Source: Strobilurus pachycystidiatus (taxonomy: Eukaryota > Basidiomycota > Agaricomycetes > Agaricales > Physalacriaceae). From it: a stretch of DNA of 64,000 nucleotides. A model generated the notes under the pieces. That model saw nothing but the letters and a program-made list of their open reading frames with translations, did not search any database and was not told the DNA's origin. Each line of letters starts with the position of its first letter. Positions within the stretch are counted from its first letter, which is position 1. The DNA is taken from positions 1,364,001-1,428,000 of the forward strand of contig JAHLMK010000009.1 of NCBI GenBank assembly GCA_019915135.1. The letters run 5' to 3'. The position numbers and the translations under genes were made by a program. This document shows, one piece after another, positions 32,157-45,070 of the stretch.

Positions 32157-33014
32157 CTATGGCTCCTGTCCTGGCTACACATATGTCGAATCCTTCGGCT
32201 CCGACGACGAATACGAAGAAGTGGAAGAGGTTCTATACGTGACACTCGATTTGGACAATGTCGACTCGTCTCTCATTCCGAGTTCGCAGACATACCGCTT
32301 GATAGTATGTTCATTGTTTCATAACCTGGATCGTCAACTCAGAGGCGTAAAGGGCTTGGATACACCAACCCCATTCTTACAACTATCCGGGACGATTCTC
32401 AAGGGCGCTCATGACGCGATGTTGGGTAGCGAGCTGATATTCCTGGAAGATACCAAAGGACCAGGTATGCTCCTCCCTCCCTCCTTCGAATTCTCAAAAT
32501 CAACCGCTCTCCTTCCACAGAAGGCGCCGCGGATCGAACGAAAAAACCCATCTCCTACCTGGCCAACAGCGAACAGCGCATCTCCTTCAAAGAAGTCCGC
32601 CTCCAGCGTAAAACCGACGCGCCCCCTCCTCCAGACGCAGAACCCGCGATGCTGGTGCCCGAGGACGATAAACACGCGCTCGACCGCACGACGGGCAACG
32701 CCGCGCCGCCGCCGAGGAAGAGGCGCAGGTCAAAGAAAGCTCAAGCGGACGACGACTATTCGGAAGAGGTCGCTGCACCACCCGCGTCGCCCAAGAGGAC
32801 GCGGTCGCGCAAGTCGAACATACCAGAACCAGAGGTAGACGAGGATGGGAACCTGCTTCCTCTGCCTCCGAAGAAGAAAAGAGGGCGTCCCAGGAAGGTC
32901 CCTGTCGTCGAGGAACCTGAACCCGACAACGAACCGATGGTGGATCATCAGGCGGGAGATGGGGAGGTCGACGCCATAGCGGATCTGGATGACGAAGTCC
33001 TCACGACGGAGTAA
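32157..33014 (+). CDS. TFIIIC subunit 6-like (triple-barrel) protein with AT-hook tail
   Basis: Coding starts in or before the exon at 32157. The acceptor at 32156 implies an upstream exon that I could not place. Exons 32157-32304, 32353-32464 and 32521-33014 are in phase (introns 48 and 56 nt). The segment EEVLYVTLDLDNVDSS ... GLDTPTPFLQLSGTILKGA ... GSELIFLED matches the triple-barrel domain of the small TFIIIC subunit (yeast Tfc7 / human GTF3C6). It helps assemble the pol III factor at tRNA and 5S genes in the nucleus. The last 130 residues are basic/acidic with KKKRGRPRKVP, an AT-hook. The assignment rests on the barrel motif. Confidence 0.65.
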
Positions 33015-33947
33015 GCAACGTACTGCGGTTTGTGTGGTAGTTTTGGGATGTTGCTGGATTGGGACCCGCTCAGCAAATCTTGGATGGTGCGCGACATGTC
33101 CTTGACGCCGAACCCCCGACTAACGTCGCTTCAGATCCGTTGACGTGTTTTCTTGGACGTATCATATTGGCCTTACCAGCACTGCCGTGTACATTATAAT
33201 TCGAGGAATCCTGCTTGCGCCTCCGATCTATTCCTTCTACTCGCTCATGTTATCGGAGGTATGCTAGGATTTGAAATCGACCACGAACGGTCCCGACGCA
33301 TCAAGGACAGGCCTGAATGCCACTGTTGCATCACCTTTCTGCCTCGTACATTCCATGTCACGATGGCTCAATGCACTGATACCAGGTCCTTTACTTCTCT
33401 CGGGCGTGTGTAGTCCTCGAAATGCACGATAACAATACACTACGTTTAGACTCGGCGACGGTGTATAGTTCATGGACGATATCCGATATATCCTACGGTA
33501 GGAAACATCTCTTCATGATTTCCAGTTTTCTATTGGCTTACTGTTCTTTTCGATAGCTCTTCTTTGATTGCGTGTACACTCAATCGCGAATCGCGATACG
33601 ACGGTCTGTCATGAACCCAGCAGTGTTATCGACAGTAAGTAATGGGCTCTGACGTTCGACCACCTCACTGATGCCAAGACAGACCTGTATACTGCATTTT
33701 GGCGCCTAGCTTGATATAAGCGAGTCGGGCAGCTCGGAGGTTGAACGCTCTTTGAACAGTTTGAGGTGATTTCCACCTATTTATTGCTTCTCAGACAGTT
33801 TTTTGAATTTACATCCTAGCCGAACACACCCCACTCTAGAAGCTTCGGTCTACGACCGGTCATTGTCATCGGGGTTCATCAATTGGAGCGCCTCAAAGTA
33901 CATATATATCGTTGGCGTATAAGGAATCTTGTGAAACGACGCCCACC
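33015..33947. other. Intergenic
   Basis: About 930 bp without a credible coding frame, repeat or RNA gene that I can support. Confidence 0.5.
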
Positions 33948-34965
33948 ATGTTCTTCACCGTGCAGGTCTACGTCCTCGCCGCTATATCCTGGCTTACCAT
34001 CGCCGACAATAACTGCCCCTCGCCAAAACTACTCACCTCGCCCTATGTCCCCCCATGGCAGAAGACACTCCCTCCCACTCCCACACTAAATCCAAAATCG
34101 TCAGGTTATGTCCACGTTGACGACGGCGCCAAGATCTGGTACGGTCTTTCCGGCCTCTCCTACCACCGTGACGAGCCGCCCGTGCTCTTCCTCCACGGCG
34201 GGCTCGCCAACTCCAACTACTTCGCAAACCAGATCGCCTGCCTCGCTTCCCAATACTCCATCATCTCCATCGACTCGCGCGGGCACGGGCGGTCTTTCGA
34301 CGGTCCAGGGCCCATCACGTACGACCGCATGACGCTGGATGTTGTTCAAGTCCTCGACCACCTTCGCATTCCCAAAGTCAAGATCGTCGGGTGGTCAGAC
34401 GGGGGCATCATCGCGCTCGACCTCGCCATGAACTTTTCCTCCCGCGTCGACCGCGTCTTTGCCTTTGCGGCGTCGTTCAGCCCTGCCAACGCGAATGCTT
34501 CAGTAGAGGATAGTCCTGTTGCTGGAGCATACTTTGGTCGAATCGAGGACGAGTACAAGGAATTATCGCCTACACCAGGACATTGGAAGACGTTTATGGG
34601 AAAAGTGAACAAGATGTTCAAGACGTTACCTCAATGGGATTCCTCTTCGTTTGCTACTATTCCCGACACACTTGCTCCACTCATCTTCATCGTGGATGGG
34701 GAGCAGGAGGAGGTCGTTAATCGGGATGTTCCGTTCACCATACGTGACTGGGTGAGCTCAGCCTTCGTACCATGCCATAGTCCCCAAAGCTCATCATCAT
34801 ATAGATATCTTTTTCTCAACTTTTTCTTCTTCCGGGTGTCAGCCATTTCGGGTCAGTGCCTCGTATCAACGTGTGTGTTTGTGCAAGATCTGATGGTTCT
34901 GTAGCTTTTTGCAAGACTCTGACACCTTCACTGCTGCGGTCTCTCGCGTGCTTTCGTACCAATGA
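33948..34965 (+). CDS. Secreted alpha/beta hydrolase
   Basis: Exons 33948-34751, 34805-34851 and 34905-34965 (introns of 53 and 53 nt) give 303 residues. The ATG at 33948 opens a signal peptide (MFFTVQVYVLAAISWLTIA). The hydrolase core follows: oxyanion region VLFLHGGLANSNYF, DSRGHGRS, the nucleophile elbow VGWSDGGIIALD with Ser in G-x-S-x-G, an acidic residue in LIFIVDGEQEEVV, and the catalytic His in LLPGVSHFG, which only appears once the second intron is placed correctly. All triad elements are present. It probably acts outside the cell on an ester or epoxide-like substrate, but the exact substrate is unknown. Confidence 0.85.
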
Positions 34966-35406
34966 AAGGTGTTCTTTTTGGACGGTTGTTGCCAAATACA
35001 CTGAACTTGGGACTTCGCATATCATTCTCGTCTTCCTGTGGTTTCCCGCCCAAGTAAAGTGTTGAGCAATTCCGGGTAGCAGTCTGTATTTGCGGATGTC
35101 AGATGACCGAATTGTCGATATGGGTACGACGACTTTGAAAGGGAAAGTCGCCTGTAGGGCGGGTGATTATGTTGGACCTTCGGCGGCGGTAACCAGTGAG
35201 AACCCTTGTTCTTCACTCCGGGCCTTCTTTGGCCCACAGCGGCGATGAAGTTCAACGTTCCTCCCATGACGTGAATCACTGTCTCACAGACTATACTCAT
35301 ACTGCTCATGACCGCATTACGTTCTCAGGCGAGAGACGAGGTCATAATGATCCCAGCTACTGGTATAAAAGTGATGGAAGACCGTACTCTAACCGTTCCC
35401 AGTATC
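34966..35406. other. Intergenic between two secreted hydrolase genes
   Basis: Both neighbours are plus-strand. No other feature supported. Confidence 0.4.
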
Positions 35407-36498
35407 ATGCCTTCCCTCATTCTTTTCCTTCTCGCTGTTGTTCCCATCGTGTTCACCTTAGGCATTCACCCCGGCCAGATCAGAAACCTTGTAACATTCG
35501 GCGACAGCTACACGGATGTGCTCTCTTCTTACGACGGGGGCGTCGTATGGCCAGTGTATACATCTGCATATGCCGGGCTCACGCTCTATCCGTACGCTGT
35601 TGCTGGCGCGACATGCTCCAACCTATTAACCCCGCGTCCTGTTCCCTCGGTACTTGAGTCACAGATCCCGACGTATCTCAGCCAAGTGCATAATGGATCA
35701 ATCGCTCGGCCAGATCCTATCGAGACGCTGTATACGGAATGGATTGGGACAAACGACTTGGGCCCACGGTCGCTGATTACTGGTTTGAACCAGGCGGATC
35801 TGGTGCAAGTAGCAGAATGCATGGTCGAGGCGGTGAAGGTGCTGTACGAATCTGGGGCGAGGAACTTCTTGTTACAGAACGTACGTCCCCCATCTTTCCT
35901 ACGACTCAGAAGTCTCAAGAAAAGAGATTCCGCACAGATGATTCCACTCAACCTCGTGCCGCTCTACAAGCTTGATTCGTACCCAAACGTGTACTACTTC
36001 TGGGGGCGGAATACAACAGAGTGGAATCTTTTCATAACGGAGATGGTATTAGCCGGAAACAAGCTCACTCAGCTGATGCTGAAGGACCTCGCAAATACAC
36101 TGTCTGACGCCCACATCGGTATGCCAATGCCTAAATCGATAGCATGACAAGTACTGACTCCCCTTCAGGCGTATTCGACTCCCATTCACTCTTCCAGGAC
36201 ATGTATTCCAACCCTCATCGATACCTTAATGGTTCGGCGCCTCTGAACGTGACCGGAGCAGTACACTCTTGCGTGTACCCACAGGCGAACACCAGCGCGC
36301 CGTTGTGTACGACCGTAGAAGGATCTGATCGAGATAGCTTTCTGTGGTACGTGCCAAGATTCGCGTTCAAGCGTGTCTGGTGATCATCGATGTAGGTATG
36401 ACGAGCTGCATCCCAGTGAACAAGCAGACAGGATTCTGGCACGAGCAATCGCTGACACTATTGGCCTAGGGAGCAAGTGGACTACTTGGTTTTCATAG
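35407..36498 (+). CDS. Secreted SGNH/GDSL hydrolase (CE16-like acetylesterase)
   Basis: Exons 35407-35880, 35938-36118, 36169-36346 and 36396-36498 (introns 57, 50 and 49 nt) give 311 residues. A signal peptide MPSLILFLLAVVPIVFTLG precedes block I (LVTFGDSYTD, nucleophile Ser). Later come the Gly residue region, block III WIGTNDLG, and block V YDELHPSEQADRIL with the Asp and His of the triad. N-glycosylation sites (NGS, NTT, NVT, NTS) agree with secretion. The order and spacing fit the fungal GDSL acetylesterases often classed as CE16, which remove acetyl groups from hemicellulose oligomers. The family fit is strong but the substrate is inferred. Confidence 0.9.
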
Positions 36499-37134
36499 GG
36501 AGAATGAGTCCGATGCATAGCTATAAATAACATTGCCCGCGCCAACAAGGCGTTCCCTGACAGGCATATCGATACACTAGGCTCTCATCCGTGTACATAG
36601 GTACAACAAGCGACATTCAGGCAAACAAGCGCGGACAAGATTGTTGCGCTCCCCAATCGACATTTTCCCTGGCTCGCAACTGGATGCCGCTTGACTCGAT
36701 CCTCCCCGGGAAGGCGTGTTCCTTTCTTCTCTTGATCAAGTGGCGAATGTATTAGACGATAAAGGGAGGTGTGAACAAAATTCGAAAGAGTCTTTTTTTG
36801 CCAGAAGATCATAGATTCATACGGCAGGCGAGCCGCGACATTGAAAGTCCGCATGCTTGCCTGTTCCGCACCTGCACGGTTATTGCTTCAGTAGACGCAC
36901 CCGAGGTTTGGCAAATAGTCATCTAGATTCATGGTGAAAACATTGGAACCACCCATTGTGAGTGCAAGGTATTTGCTAGTATGGATGGACGCCTGCGGTG
37001 ACTAAGTTGCACGCATGGTCGTCAAGCTTTTAACGAAGCTTCCGTCAAATAAGCTTTGAGGAACCCAAGTTGAGTCATCCTAGGGCAGAAAAAGGAGAAA
37101 TGGGGTGTCTCTCCTCGCATCCAAGACTCACACC
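36499..37134. other. Intergenic
   Basis: About 636 bp. No supported gene or repeat beyond short A/T runs. Confidence 0.5.
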
Positions 37135-39900
37135 ATGGACGACTCATTCGATGGACGCCTCCAATCGCTCGAAAAGTCCATCTGCGAGCTTCCTACCGAA
37201 GAGCGCAAGCTGAAAACCTTGCTGTCGTTCGTCGAAACAGAGGCGTTTTTTGTCGAAGGCTACGTTCCGGTTCGAAGCGTGGACGCAGCGATTGACCATC
37301 ATGCCATGGAGAAGGAGATGGACTCGCTCATGCAGATGATGGACCGACTCGAGCTGTCTCGTACGACTTTCATACAGATGATGACGGCCTCTCCTCTGCT
37401 CAAAACTCGTACCAACATCCCAGCCATCCCGCTGCTGTCCTATCTTCCCTGTGCGTACCGAAACGTCACCGCGTACGAGTTCTGCACAAAAGTAGGAACG
37501 CTTACCTGCTCTGGATGCCGTCTCGTTCGCTATTGCTCTCAACAATGCCAAAAGCAACACTGGGCTTCGCACAAAATTAGTATGTCTTTATTCGTTCGTC
37601 CCTCCGTTTCTCACATAAGATCAGGCTGCAAAAATAAGATGAACAGCGTCTCCTGGAAACCGAACTGGGAGCTAGAACATCGACTGCCCTCCTTCGTAAC
37701 GCGTGAACAGTTATCGTGGAAAGCAACGTATTTCGGTGTCGGAACACATCTGTAGGCTTACCAGGATTCAGCCTCGAAGACTGGAGTTTATATCTGACCT
37801 GTCGTATAGGTGGGGTAATCTTCCGGCCTTCGACTTGGTGGGTGATCATACGAACATTGAGACCAAGGATATGGCTATTGCTTTCATCGGTATGCGATCC
37901 TGGCCAAACGTGACCGAACAAGTACTGAGATATAGACCGTGACAGCTTCCGGCGACCTGAGAAATGTGATCACTACGGTCAACTCTCTACCCGCAGACTA
38001 TCAAGGGAAGCTTACGATCCTCCTCAACGACTACAGTCCTTTCGTTACTGCTCGAAATCTCGTTCTTCTTGGTATTCTCAGCCTCTTAAATGACGTTGTG
38101 AGTGTCTGAGTCTCTCCGTTCATTGTCCCAGATTCCTTATATAATTGAAGGATGCCGCGGCATCAGCAAGTCCTCCCGATCACTTGTCGCAACTTGTCAC
38201 AACTTGTCTCTGCCAAAAAAATGCCTGACAAGTTGACAAGTCACCAGCCACCAGCTATGTCAAAAACGCTCACAAGTTCGATTCCCGGCGGTGTCACTTG
38301 AAGTGTTCCTCGGGTGCGCTGGCTTCCTCCTTCCGTTCAGTACCATAAAACAGATAGAAAAATATTTTATTAAACTTCGAGGGGGCTACATTGAGTGAGG
38401 GAGGCGGCAGGACACCCCAGGTTTTCGTTGACCAGCGGAAAAGTCCGAAAAGTCCACCGGCGATCGGTGAGACTTGCTGATGGGCCGAGTGTGCCTTGCA
38501 CTACTGGTACTCAACCTTCCTTCCCATGGCGCAAGCGACAGCTTTCGTAGCAATTATCACACAACATCCCCTACTTCGCCAAAATTTCACCGGCCAACCC
38601 ATTCAAGTGACCGACACGACGACCATCGCTGCCAAATTCTCGCAACACACAATCGACGCTATCGTTCATGGCGTCACTGGCTGCCTCAGCATGGATGTCA
38701 CCGATGTCAGTCGAGGCTTCCAGAAAGTGATGATGGCACCAGAGCGGACTGACTATCGCGATCGCTATTACACGCAGCTGAAACCATCGCACCGCGTTGC
38801 ACTGGAGGCATGGAGGAAATTCGGATTGGTGATACCTTTCGGAGCAGGAAACGCCCACCTCAAACGCCCAAACACTTCCCTATTTGCCGCAGACAACAAA
38901 ACGCTCTTAGTGCACGATAGCGTGAATTTACTGCAGGGATGGCAGTATGTTCCTTCCTTACTATGCTCATGCGCAAGCACTGAGGCCGTTATTCGCAGTG
39001 TCAATGATGTTCTCCGGTCGGGTGTCAAGTACGGAGCAACGGAGGAGGATGTCATGGGCTGTCTCTTCTTTCACGTTAGAGATCAGCTTGCTTCCTTCTC
39101 CACTCGCTTGCGCCACTTCAACATCTCCATTTCGATGTACGACGAGAATGCCAAGAACCTAGCCGCCAATCTTCCCTCCCGCCTTCGTCAGTTTGATCGC
39201 ATCGAAGTCTCCAACATCCTGGACGATGAGTATCTTGGTATCCACACTGTGCTGACGACGTGGGGTCCGCTCCTCAACCGTGCTCGCAAGGATTCGGCGC
39301 TTATCGGGTCCTTTATCAACTGGGCCGCCGAAACACCCAACGCCAGGGTGTCATCTAATCTAACGCTTGTGGGAAGATGTCTCCCTGTCTTCTTGAAGCG
39401 TATACCGGTAAGAATGATGCCACTATCTTGTTGATAGCCATCTTATCCATGCCCATTTACTTAGAATGCACGCGCGAAAGTCGGGCCTTCCTTGCGGGAT
39501 GGTTCGATTCCGGGGGTCTTGAATCTGCTGAGCAATCTTGACGTCGCCTATGACACCTCCGACGTGTTCAAGAAATACTTGCTGGATCATAGTGCGGAAA
39601 GGGCCGCACAGAAGGCTGGTCTTCGCATGCGGGAAAGAAATCAAGTCGTTGCACATGTGGGTTCTCTCAACCAAACACCTCACTGGGACTTCGCTCACCT
39701 TGTCGCCTAGCGCATCAACACACCTGTGGGAAGCGACTGGAAGGTCTTGCCGGAAATCAAGACGGAAAGCGACTGGTACAACGTTGTGGGTTTCTCCCGT
39801 TATTACGCGTCATGATATGATACTCACCATACTCTATCTGAAGGTATGTTTGAGTGGACTGAACCATACTGAACGCTTCGTCGAGTGGGTGATAGAGTGA
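37135..39900 (+). CDS. MYND zinc-finger protein with DUF4470, exon split by a MITE-like insert
   Basis: Exons 37135-37579, 37625-37751, 37810-37889, 37946-38097, 38151-38160 joined to 38485-39407, 39465-39656, 39711-39785 and 39844-39900. Without the insert the total is 686 residues with every phase closed. The MYND finger is incomplete or diverged at its start and clear at CSGCRLVRYCSQQCQKQHW. LWGNLPAFDLVG and ASGDLRNVITTVNSLP with ILLNDYSPFVTARN define DUF4470. HYWYSTFLP begins the long C-terminal helical part. As it stands, reading through the insert meets a TGA after about 25 codons. A longer intron from 38098 to a weak acceptor at 38492 could skip the insert at the cost of a few residues. 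The role is unknown, probably protein-protein contacts. Confidence 0.8.
38161..38482. mobile_element. 322-bp MITE-like element inside the MYND gene
   Basis: Ends CATCAGCAAGTC (left) and GACTTGCTGATG (right) are perfect inverted repeats of 12 bp. They extend to about 21 bp with 3 mismatches (CGATC in both). The GG at 38159-38160 is repeated at 38483-38484, a possible 2-bp target duplication. Subterminal copies of ACTTGTC/GACAAGT face each other near 38180-38255. It has no coding capacity. Removing it restores the host reading frame exactly. Confidence 0.75.
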
Positions 39901-40584
39901 AGTATGGATCATGTCTTGGAGCTGGGTCTTTAACCCTCAGACGTCGAGTTTTGTACGACCAAAGTGAATGATTGTATATGTCATGATAGTGCGGGTAGTG
40001 TTAGAAATAGGTCCCAAAGGTCGCAAATAAAGCTTACCTCAACTCCATTCGCAATGAGACAAACGCTCTTCCAATCATCCGATCTGGTAATGAAGACAAT
40101 GCCGAAGTAGTCGGTTGATCTTCTTCCCTCGTCTTACCGTCTTACGTCGGTCAAGAACTGGATCAGCACTTCCGTCCTGTAAAAATCCAATCGTGGTCGT
40201 TATCGTAGTCGAAAACCGAAATGAAATCACGACCCGAGTTCCAATGTACGTTCATGACTGAACTAATAGGAACACCTGCAATCTGGCGAGTACAATCCTT
40301 GATTCTTCATTATTCAATGATCCTACATAAGTGCAAATAATAAACAAAGACAGTCCACCGAATGTATATAAGTAATAGATATAGAGATTGCGATAAATAG
40401 AGCAAAGGACACATGAAAATAATAATCAAAAAAGTGGCGAGGAAACAAAAGTATTAGCACATAGGTTATATTACTGCTCTGGTCGGAGTATATAAGATAG
40501 GTTAGGGAATCCACATCATCATCAACTCTAGAACCGTCACCGTCAAATCAAGCAAGTAAGGATAAAGCTGGAAAGAACACACCT
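39901..40584. other. Intergenic, AT-rich
   Basis: Convergent 3' ends of the MYND gene and the Ste12 gene. AT-rich, with no credible ORF. Confidence 0.5.
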
Positions 40585-43500
40585 CTACATGGTACTCACA
40601 TGCTGCGGATGTGTGTACTGGTACCCATCCCCAGACCCACTCCCATTACTGCTAAAGGACGAAGGATCGGCGAAGAAATTCCCGTTCCCCATGTTCGGTA
40701 CCGTCGCCGCATGGCCATGGGCAAAGCCAGCACTCGTCGAGACTTGAGGCAGCTCGGTCGGGTACGCCGCAGGACTCTCCGTGATCCCGCCCACGAACGG
40801 CGCAGGGCTCTCGGTCCTATACATATCGCCCCCATACAAGCTCAGCGCGCTCCCCGGCCGCGATGACGACGACCCGCTAGAGTCCGAGCGCATCATCTGC
40901 CGCATCTGTTCCTCCATCCCGAACCCAGACGACGCGCGGCTCGAGCTCCGCCGCGTGAGGCTCCCGGGCAGACCGACGGGGTACATAGACGGGCTGGACT
41001 GCGAGGAGGAGTATCCCGCGTGTGCGTAGGGGTGGAAGCCGCGCGGAACAGGAGATTCGCCAGCGGTGCCAGGACGTCGGGATCCGGTGCTGTCCCCGCT
41101 CCCGTTCCGCATCAACGATGGAGTCATGCTTCGGTGTCTCCGTACAGGGCCAGTCGCGCTGTCCACGACGGCCGACGGATACAACGTCGCGTGGTCAAAC
41201 ACCTGCTTGTGCGAAGGAGCACTCATACTCAGGTACGCCCCATCGCCCAACGACTCGTCGCCATACAAGCTCCCGCTCCCAGACGACGACGAGGACTGCG
41301 ACATCGAGCGTGCTCCGTACATATTGATGGGGGCACTCGCTGGAGGTGCGGTCCATTGCTGATGCTGATGCTGTTGCGGTGCTTGATGCGTCGCGTAGTA
41401 TCCGCTTGTACCCGCTTGCGAGTATCCAGTGTTCTGGTGATAGTCACCAGAGAACACCTCCGCCACCAGCCCCTCCTCATCACCAGGCACCTCCCTCAAA
41501 TCACCAGCGATCTCCACCTCACACATCTCCACGTTAAGTCCGTACCCAGCCATGTCCCCGGTAGGCGCCGACGTCGCAGCGGCAGCCCATTCACCCTCCG
41601 CGGGAGTATTCCCCATCCCCATCCCCATCCCCAATCCGCCGTACATCCCCAATCCAACACCGATGTTGGCTGCCGTCGACCGGGGAAAGTCGTCCTCCTG
41701 TCCGCTCCCTTCGTCCCCGTCGTTGTTGATCCAATCGTTCCAATCGTGATGCGTCCATTCCCCGCTTCCACTCGCAAACGCCGGATCCCCGTTCGCCTCC
41801 GCGCGACCGTGCACCCGCATATGCTGCCCAAGGTTATCGCTCCTGCTAAACTTCTTGCCGCACTTGTCACACACAAACGGCCGCTCGAGCGTATGTGTCC
41901 GGAGATGGCGCTTGAGGTGTTCCATGCGCTTGAACATGCGCCCACAGCTCAAGAGCGGGCAGACAAACACCTTGGTCTTGGCCCCGCTATTCGCGGCAGC
42001 CACTGGATCGGTCATATCGACCGTATGCTGGAATTGGCCGTAGCTGTCAAAGGTCGGAGGATACACTGCAGCGCCAGAAGCGAGATTGGGAGTACCGCCG
42101 CTGACGAGCCGACCCTCTACGTACACTCCAACGTCCCGCATGTCCACCTTGGGTAGCGACGAGGCCGATGTGAGGGGCTGGCCCAATTCTCCACGTGCTT
42201 GCTTCATGAACATATCAGCGGCGCTAATGCTCTCCCGTTTGACCTGGACGCCTCCTGTCATAGGGTCATCTTGTGGAGGCGAATCGCCGTTCGCATTAGG
42301 ATATCCCGACCGTCCACGCTCAGTCTCCCCGCCACCGAGGCCAAGTGCCGAAGGACCGTGGTTGGCTTTCTTCCTGCGTTGCTTGTAGGTCGGGCTGCCT
42401 TCGAATAGCGAGAACATGGAGAAGAATGGGGATTGCTGGGCGGCTGCCGTGGCCTCGTCGGCTTCGGCATCAGAGTCATCGGTTCCGAGCATGCCCTCTT
42501 CTTCGAGTCTGCGAACGTTCCATTCTAGTTCGCCCTCGCCCTCGCGCATGGATACGCCGCCGCCGATGGACCGGCTCAGGGAGGAGCTCTTGCTTACGCT
42601 CCTCCGTGACCGATTTGATGAGGCGTGGCGACCCGAGGCCTTGGATCCAGTGAACTGCTCATACAAGCTGCGTTTCTTGTCGTAGGTGAAGGAGAGGGCC
42701 GGTTCGCCGGTGATAACAGTGGTGGGCTCCATGCCCATCTTTTCGCGCTTGAGATCGCGCTCTAGTGCATCGAGGAAGAGGCGGTCATGGGGGACAGAGA
42801 ACCTGATGAGGTCAGATGATGAGATTGCCCACAAGATGAACTTAGGAGGAGCCGACGGACCAGTAGAACACTTTTTGTTTCTTTTGCGTTCGAATGCACT
42901 GGTACTTGAACAGTAGATCCAGGAATGGGGACTATTGACAGGGCTCAGCGAAGCAAGGGAAGGAGCAAGCTGAGGACACACCTTGGGCTCCTCTAAGCAT
43001 GCATCCACGCCCGGCTTGAGATTTCGGAGATCACTGAACACGCCCTCTTCGAACTTTTTCATGTTGCGCACTGGCCTTCCAAACGCCTCGAATCTGCGCC
43101 GCATGAGCGATGGATTAGCGCTGGAATCGGCTGGATACGCACCGGAAGATAAGAGCTCGGACTATGTCAGTCCCGGTGATGTGATATAGCCCGTTCCAGA
43201 GCACGCAGGTCACAAACTCCTGCGACGGGAGCAGGAAGCGGTTGAGCGCGGGATTGGACGGGTCGGGCGTGTACGAAGAAGGGCCCGCGCCGTTGCTCCC
43301 CTTCTCCCAGCCGCTGGGCGCCGTCGCCAGAAAGAACTTGAGACGGTCGAGATGGGCGAGGCGATCCTGCTCCTGCGGCGTGAGCGGGCGGGTCAGGCCC
43401 TTGCTGAGGCCGGGCGTCGTCACGGTGCCGTAGTCGTCGTGGGGCATTGGCTCGCCATCGTCGGCCTCCTCGTCGTTGTGAACGGCGTCGAGCCACATCG

Positions 43501-43681
43501 CATGGCGCTGGGCATTGCCGGGGCGCGCAGTGTGCTCGGATGGATCCTGCTCGTGGGGGACGGTGGGCTGTAGCGAGAGCTTGTATATGCTGCTGCTGGC
43601 GGCGTCCATTACGAGGAGAGGGGACAGACCAGCTTGACGGTCGATTAAGTCCCTAGGCGTGCGAATTTGATCCGTTGTCAT
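40585..43681 (-). CDS. STE12: Ste12-type transcription factor (Ste12-alpha-like) with two C2H2 fingers
   Basis: Exons 43681-43142, 43092-42982, 42931-42861 and 42802-40585, with introns of 49, 50 and 58 nt, give 979 residues. The STE homeodomain-like domain spans roughly residues 100-260: [95 protein letters not shown]. The intron positions inside the domain are exactly those that give the conserved sequence. Two C2H2 fingers follow in the middle ([36 protein letters not shown]), then a long Ser/Gly-rich tail. This is the filamentous-fungal/basidiomycete layout. It is the nuclear target of the pheromone and invasive-growth MAP kinase pathway. An alternative start is the Met at 43609. Confidence 0.93.
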
Positions 43682-45070
43682 CTCACGAATTCACGTACCG
43701 CTTTCAGGCATCGATTCTCGATCCCATTCAGTTTGCAAATCCGTCTTCTCTGCTTACATTACTCGGGACAGAATACCATGGCAGCGCAAATGCACTCTAC
43801 TCATTCGCTTTCTGTTTTCTCATTTCACCAAAGACTCACTTAGCTTCACTCGGCCTCGGCCACCCGCATTGCAAGCCTGCAGGCTGCATACCACGCTAGC
43901 CGTGTATAGTTTTGAGCTGCTTGTCGATCCTGTCGTCATGCCCAGCAGCGAAAACTCCCTCGCATCCGACCCAGACCACGACCCGAACACTTCTTCGCCA
44001 TCTGTTCTCTCAACCCCCGTTGTGATTCAATTACTTACGACAATGTGACTCCGAGAAGGAAGGGCGAACATGCGAGCTCAATCCACTCGCCACCCATCCC
44101 TACTATGTAATCCAAAATCACTGTCCCGGAGTGGCCCTAGTCACTCAGGACTCTTTGTTGATGCTGAATTCATCATCACATCTTCAGGCGGTGGTGGACC
44201 TATCATCGTGCCATTCTTAGCCTTGCGATGGCCGTACATTAGTCACCGAGACAACGAGAGTTGGAGCCAGAGGCATACCATTCGGCAGTGGTATGCAATC
44301 ATCGTCCTCCTCCCGGGGCTATGCCAATTTGATGGAATCAAGAGGAGGCGGTGGTGGACAATCACCCATCCATTCAATTCAGTGATCTGGATGTAACGTT
44401 CCAATCCCAACTCCTTGCAGCAAAGAACCCGCAAATCCTCCTGTTTCCGATTGTGTTTGGAAGCTGCAGCCTACAATTGCGGGAGCGTTGGATTGGCATC
44501 CATCAATGATCAAGATGGGCGGTGCACCGTGCAGGGCACCCATTCTCCCTCCCTGGATGTGAATCGTTGAGATCTTCGCATGCGCACAGTTGGAGAGCAT
44601 GGCTGCTCTCCGTCAGAATCGGTGCCTCCGAGGCTTTAGGGAATGTCGACTCTCACTGGAGAAACGAACCGAGCCGGTGATCCGGTGATCAGGGCACAGC
44701 CACGGGGCTTCGCGGTGCATTGATGGGGTGCTACAATGTCCATCGTCGTCGGTGATGGCCATTACTCAACTGCTGGACGGGATCCCGGTGATTTAGCGAT
44801 TGGATGCGCCACTAGATCCGTAGAAGTTGGAGGACAGGACAGCTCCGCGGACAAAGGGCCTGGCAACCAGCCTGATAGAGTGAGTGTACACCTAGACAGT
44901 CACCACCACGCGGGAAGGAAGATCAACGACAAATGTACCACGCATCCATAACTACACCTCCAAAGCTGAAACGGACTCGGAGCTGCCAATCGTCCCCCAC
45001 TCTGATCCGCTAACTTAATGAACCGCGAACGTTTCACATCGTACATCGTATTTCCCCCGAGCTATCATAC
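43682..45070. other. Intergenic
   Basis: About 1.4 kb. No ORF here looks coding and no RNA gene is supported. A GGCGGTGGTGGAC motif occurs twice (near 44188 and 44348). It includes the Ste12 upstream region. Confidence 0.5.

Noticed and set aside
37105..37134. Upstream start for the MYND gene before the ATG at 37135
   Set aside because: The frame extends only from a non-ATG codon. The ATG at 37135 has a good CACC context.
38272..38285. B-box-like AGTTCGATTCCC within the MITE-like insert
   Set aside because: The first B-box base differs and no A box was found upstream. The terminal inverted repeats fit a DNA transposon better than a SINE.
41020..42156. 378-codon plus-strand ORF antisense to the Ste12 gene
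   Set aside because: It lies over the GC-rich Ser/Gly tail and fingers of a firm gene. No start context, no domain, and its codons mirror the other strand.
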